Of a stretch of 9,122 nt of DNA, positions 7,565-9,122 are shown one piece after another; the stretch's first letter is position 1, and each line of letters opens with the position of its first letter. The notes beneath the pieces are model-generated. The model was not told the origin of the DNA, ran no database searches, and saw only the letters and a list, made by a program, of their open reading frames with translations. The position numbers and the translations under genes were made by a program. Source of the DNA: an uncultured Burkholderiales bacterium (GTDB lineage: Bacteria > Pseudomonadota > Gammaproteobacteria > Burkholderiales > Burkholderiaceae); NCBI GenBank assembly GCA_903845315.1, contig CAIMWY010000277.1:1-9122 (forward strand), read 5' to 3'.

Positions 7565-7586
7565 CCTATCATCAACGATCTGATTC

Positions 7587-7593
7587 AAAGGAG
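7587..7593 (+). promoter_or_regulatory. Strong ribosome binding site before a GTG start
   Basis: AAAGGAG ends six bases before GTG 7600. It is the best ribosome site in the window and it decides the non-ATG start of the oxidoreductase gene, since no in-frame ATG is available nearby at the N-terminus. Confidence 0.85.
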
Positions 7594-7599
7594 AACTTT

Positions 7600-8574
7600 G
7601 TGCACGCTTGGCTTTGTAGCAACCCAACCGGTATAGATGACTTGACTTGGCAACAACTACCCACGCCATCTCCGGGCCCCGGCGAGGTGCTGATAGAAAT
7701 TGCAGCCGCCAGTTTGAACTTTCCTGACCTGCTGATCGTGCAAAACAAATACCAAATGAAACCACCGCTACCGTTTGTGCCGGGTGCCGAATATGCGGGC
7801 GTGGTGCAAACCTTGGGCGAAGACGTCACCCACCTGAGCGTGGGTCAGTCAGTCGCTTGCTTAAGTGGCACAGGCGGCTTTGGCACCCACACCTTGGCCC
7901 CGGCTAAGCTGTGCGTCCCCCTGCCCGATGGCTTTCCTGCGGTAGACGCTGCAGCCTTCATCATGACCTACGCTACCTCGCACCATGCGTTGATCGATCG
8001 CGGCCAGCTCAAAGCGGGGGAGACGGTATTGATCCTAGGTGCCGCTGGAGGCGTAGGAACCGCGGCCATTCAAATTGCAAAAGCCACAGGTGCGCGCGTG
8101 ATTGCAGCAGCCTCCAGCGATGCCAAATGCGCAGTGTGCTTAACCCAAGGCGCAGACGACGCCATCAACTACAGCACACAAAACCTGCGCGAAGCCTTGA
8201 AAACATTGACGAATGGCAGAGGCCCTGATGTCATTTATGACCCGGTCGGAGGCGAATTCGCTGAGCCGGCATTCAGGTCGATCGCCTGGCGAGGCCGTTA
8301 TCTCGTGGTGGGTTTTGCCGCAGGCCCGATTCCCGCCCTGCCCTGGAACTTGGCGCTGCTCAAGGGCGCCGCTATCGTCGGGGTGTTTTGGGGTGACTTC
8401 TCAAGGCGTGAACCACAAGCCAACGCGGCCACGATGGACGCCCTGCTGGCTTGGTACACACAAGGAAAAATCAAACCTGTGATCGACCACACACTGCCCA
8501 TGACAGAGCTCAAAAAAGCCTATGCCGAGATGGGCTCGCGTGCGGTAATGGGCAAGTTGGTGATGGTGAACTGA
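7600..8574 (+). CDS. NADPH:quinone oxidoreductase-type protein (zinc-independent medium-chain dehydrogenase/reductase)
   Basis: The 324-residue protein belongs to the quinone oxidoreductase branch of the medium-chain dehydrogenase/reductase superfamily, cytosolic enzymes that pass hydride from NADPH to quinones or to activated alkenes. The N-terminal GroES-like domain contains LNFPDLL (39-45) and PFVPGAEYAGVV (58-69). The Rossmann domain contains the nucleotide motif GAAGGVG (147-153), followed by DVIYDPVGG. The cysteine/histidine ligands of zinc alcohol dehydrogenases are not in their usual places, as expected for this branch. The C-terminus ends with the typical AMGKLVMV stretch. The start is GTG 7600 with a strong ribosome site. 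It is monocistronic, divergent from surE and convergent with ppa. The exact substrate cannot be read from the sequence; enoyl-type reductases of the same branch are an alternative. Confidence 0.9.
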   Translation: MHAWLCSNPTGIDDLTWQQLPTPSPGPGEVLIEIAAASLNFPDLLIVQNKYQMKPPLPFVPGAEYAGVVQTLGEDVTHLSVGQSVACLSGTGGFGTHTLAPAKLCVPLPDGFPAVDAAAFIMTYATSHHALIDRGQLKAGETVLILGAAGGVGTAAIQIAKATGARVIAAASSDAKCAVCLTQGADDAINYSTQNLREALKTLTNGRGPDVIYDPVGGEFAEPAFRSIAWRGRYLVVGFAAGPIPALPWNLALLKGAAIVGVFWGDFSRREPQANAATMDALLAWYTQGKIKPVIDHTLPMTELKKAYAEMGSRAVMGKLVMVN

Positions 8575-8602
8575 GCGCGCAAGCGATCAGCCCTAGCAAG
8601 GC

Positions 8603-9122
8603 TTAAGGATGCGCCTTGTTGTAATTGGCAATGCCATCCATGATTTCTTTTTGGGCTGATTCAGGACCTTCCCATCCATTGATCTTGACCCATTTGCCGT
8701 CTTCCAAATCTTTGTAATGCTCAAAGAAATGGGCAATGGTTTTCAGACGCAAAGGGTTGAGGTCTTCGGGTTTTTGCCACTGGGTGTAGATCGACAAGAT
8801 TTTGTCAATCGGCACCGCCAGCACCTTGCCATCTTCGCCGGCCTCGTCGGTCATCTTCAAAATACCAATCGGGCGGCAAGGCACCACCACACCAGGTATC
8901 AAAGGCACAGGGGTAATCACCAAGACATCCACCGGGTCTCCATCACCGCTGATGGTTTTGGGCACATAACCGTAGTTGGTGGGGTAATGCATGGACGTGC
9001 TCATAAAGCGATCGACAAAAATCGCACCTGTTTCTTTGTCCACCTCATACTTAACGGGGTCTGCATTCATCGGAATTTCGATGATCACATTGAAACATTC
9101 TGGGACATTTTTGCCGGGATTC
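8603..9122 (-). CDS. ppa: Inorganic pyrophosphatase (family I), start beyond the right edge
   Basis: The enzyme hydrolyses pyrophosphate to two phosphates in the cytosol, pulling biosynthetic reactions forward; it needs Mg2+. The visible 172 residues cover nearly the whole family I protein. The signature DGDPVDVLV with its metal-binding aspartates is encoded around 8922-8947; [29 protein letters not shown] and [16 protein letters not shown] are also family hallmarks. The frame stays open to the window edge: upstream of the first internal ATG (9088) it encodes [17 protein letters not shown], which aligns with the N-terminus of other bacterial pyrophosphatases. The true start therefore lies only about six codons outside the window and 9088 is not the start. 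It converges on the oxidoreductase gene with 28 bases between stops and no clear terminator. Confidence 0.97.
   Translation of the reverse strand, partial: NPGKNVPECFNVIIEIPMNADPVKYEVDKETGAIFVDRFMSTSMHYPTNYGYVPKTISGDGDPVDVLVITPVPLIPGVVVPCRPIGILKMTDEAGEDGKVLAVPIDKILSIYTQWQKPEDLNPLRLKTIAHFFEHYKDLEDGKWVKINGWEGPESAQKEIMDGIANYNKAHP

Larger units (their letters stand above)
7519..7599. promoter_or_regulatory. Divergent surE/oxidoreductase control region with candidate promoter
   Basis: This 81-base gap must start the surE operon (minus) and the oxidoreductase gene (plus). For the plus strand TATCAT at 7567-7572 matches five of six -10 bases, with a weak TTGTAG at 7543-7548 spaced by 18. On the minus strand TACAAT (7547-7542) matches five of six -10 bases but has no good -35 at the right distance. 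A 21-base inverted repeat (7544-7564) overlaps both -10/-35 candidates. Confidence 0.35.

Noticed and set aside
8589..8604. Small hairpin AGCC/GGCT between the oxidoreductase and ppa stops as a terminator
   Set aside because: The stem has only four pairs and no T-tract follows on either strand.
8603..9088. A complete 161-residue pyrophosphatase starting at ATG 9088
   Set aside because: The frame upstream of 9088 encodes conserved N-terminal pyrophosphatase residues up to the window edge, so the gene is simply cut by the edge.

Overview
The window looks like an ordinary chromosomal segment of a betaproteobacterium, most likely order Burkholderiales and close to the Comamonadaceae, with moderate GC for that group. 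This rests on the protein sequences I recognise (PpsA, PpsR, Pcm with a long N-terminal extension, NlpD, pyrophosphatase) and on gene order. It is an inference from memory, with no database search. I see no phage genes, transposases, CRISPR arrays or tRNA/rRNA genes, and no obvious transferred island. Genes are packed tightly and the longest gene-free stretch is about 175 bases.

Left part (1-2791): the start of ppsA (phosphoenolpyruvate synthase, minus strand, cut by the left edge) lies head to head with ppsR, its regulatory kinase/phosphorylase (plus strand). An enzyme and its modifier therefore share one 136-base intergenic region. ppsR converges, with 10 bases between stops, on a small GlcG/HbpS-type (DUF336) gene. 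That gene is in turn divergent from a seven-helix Bax-inhibitor-1/YccA-type membrane protein gene (2967-3653), which ends at a strong, probably bidirectional, hairpin terminator.

Middle part (3727-7518, minus strand): a compact four-gene operon is read surE, pcm, nlpD, rlmD. surE and pcm overlap by ATGA, pcm and nlpD are 16 bases apart, and nlpD and rlmD are 6 bases apart. The first three form the classic stationary-phase/repair/envelope cluster that in E. coli and many relatives is followed by rpoS. Here a 23S rRNA m5U methyltransferase gene stands directly after nlpD.

Right part (7600-9122): a zinc-independent NADPH:quinone-type medium-chain oxidoreductase gene is divergent from surE, with an inverted repeat in the shared 81-base gap. 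It converges on ppa (inorganic pyrophosphatase), whose first few codons lie beyond the right edge.

I found no new biological system. The points worth a second look are the missing rpoS after nlpD, the inverted repeats in two divergent promoter regions, the intact PpsR target site in PpsA, and the poorly led ppsR start.
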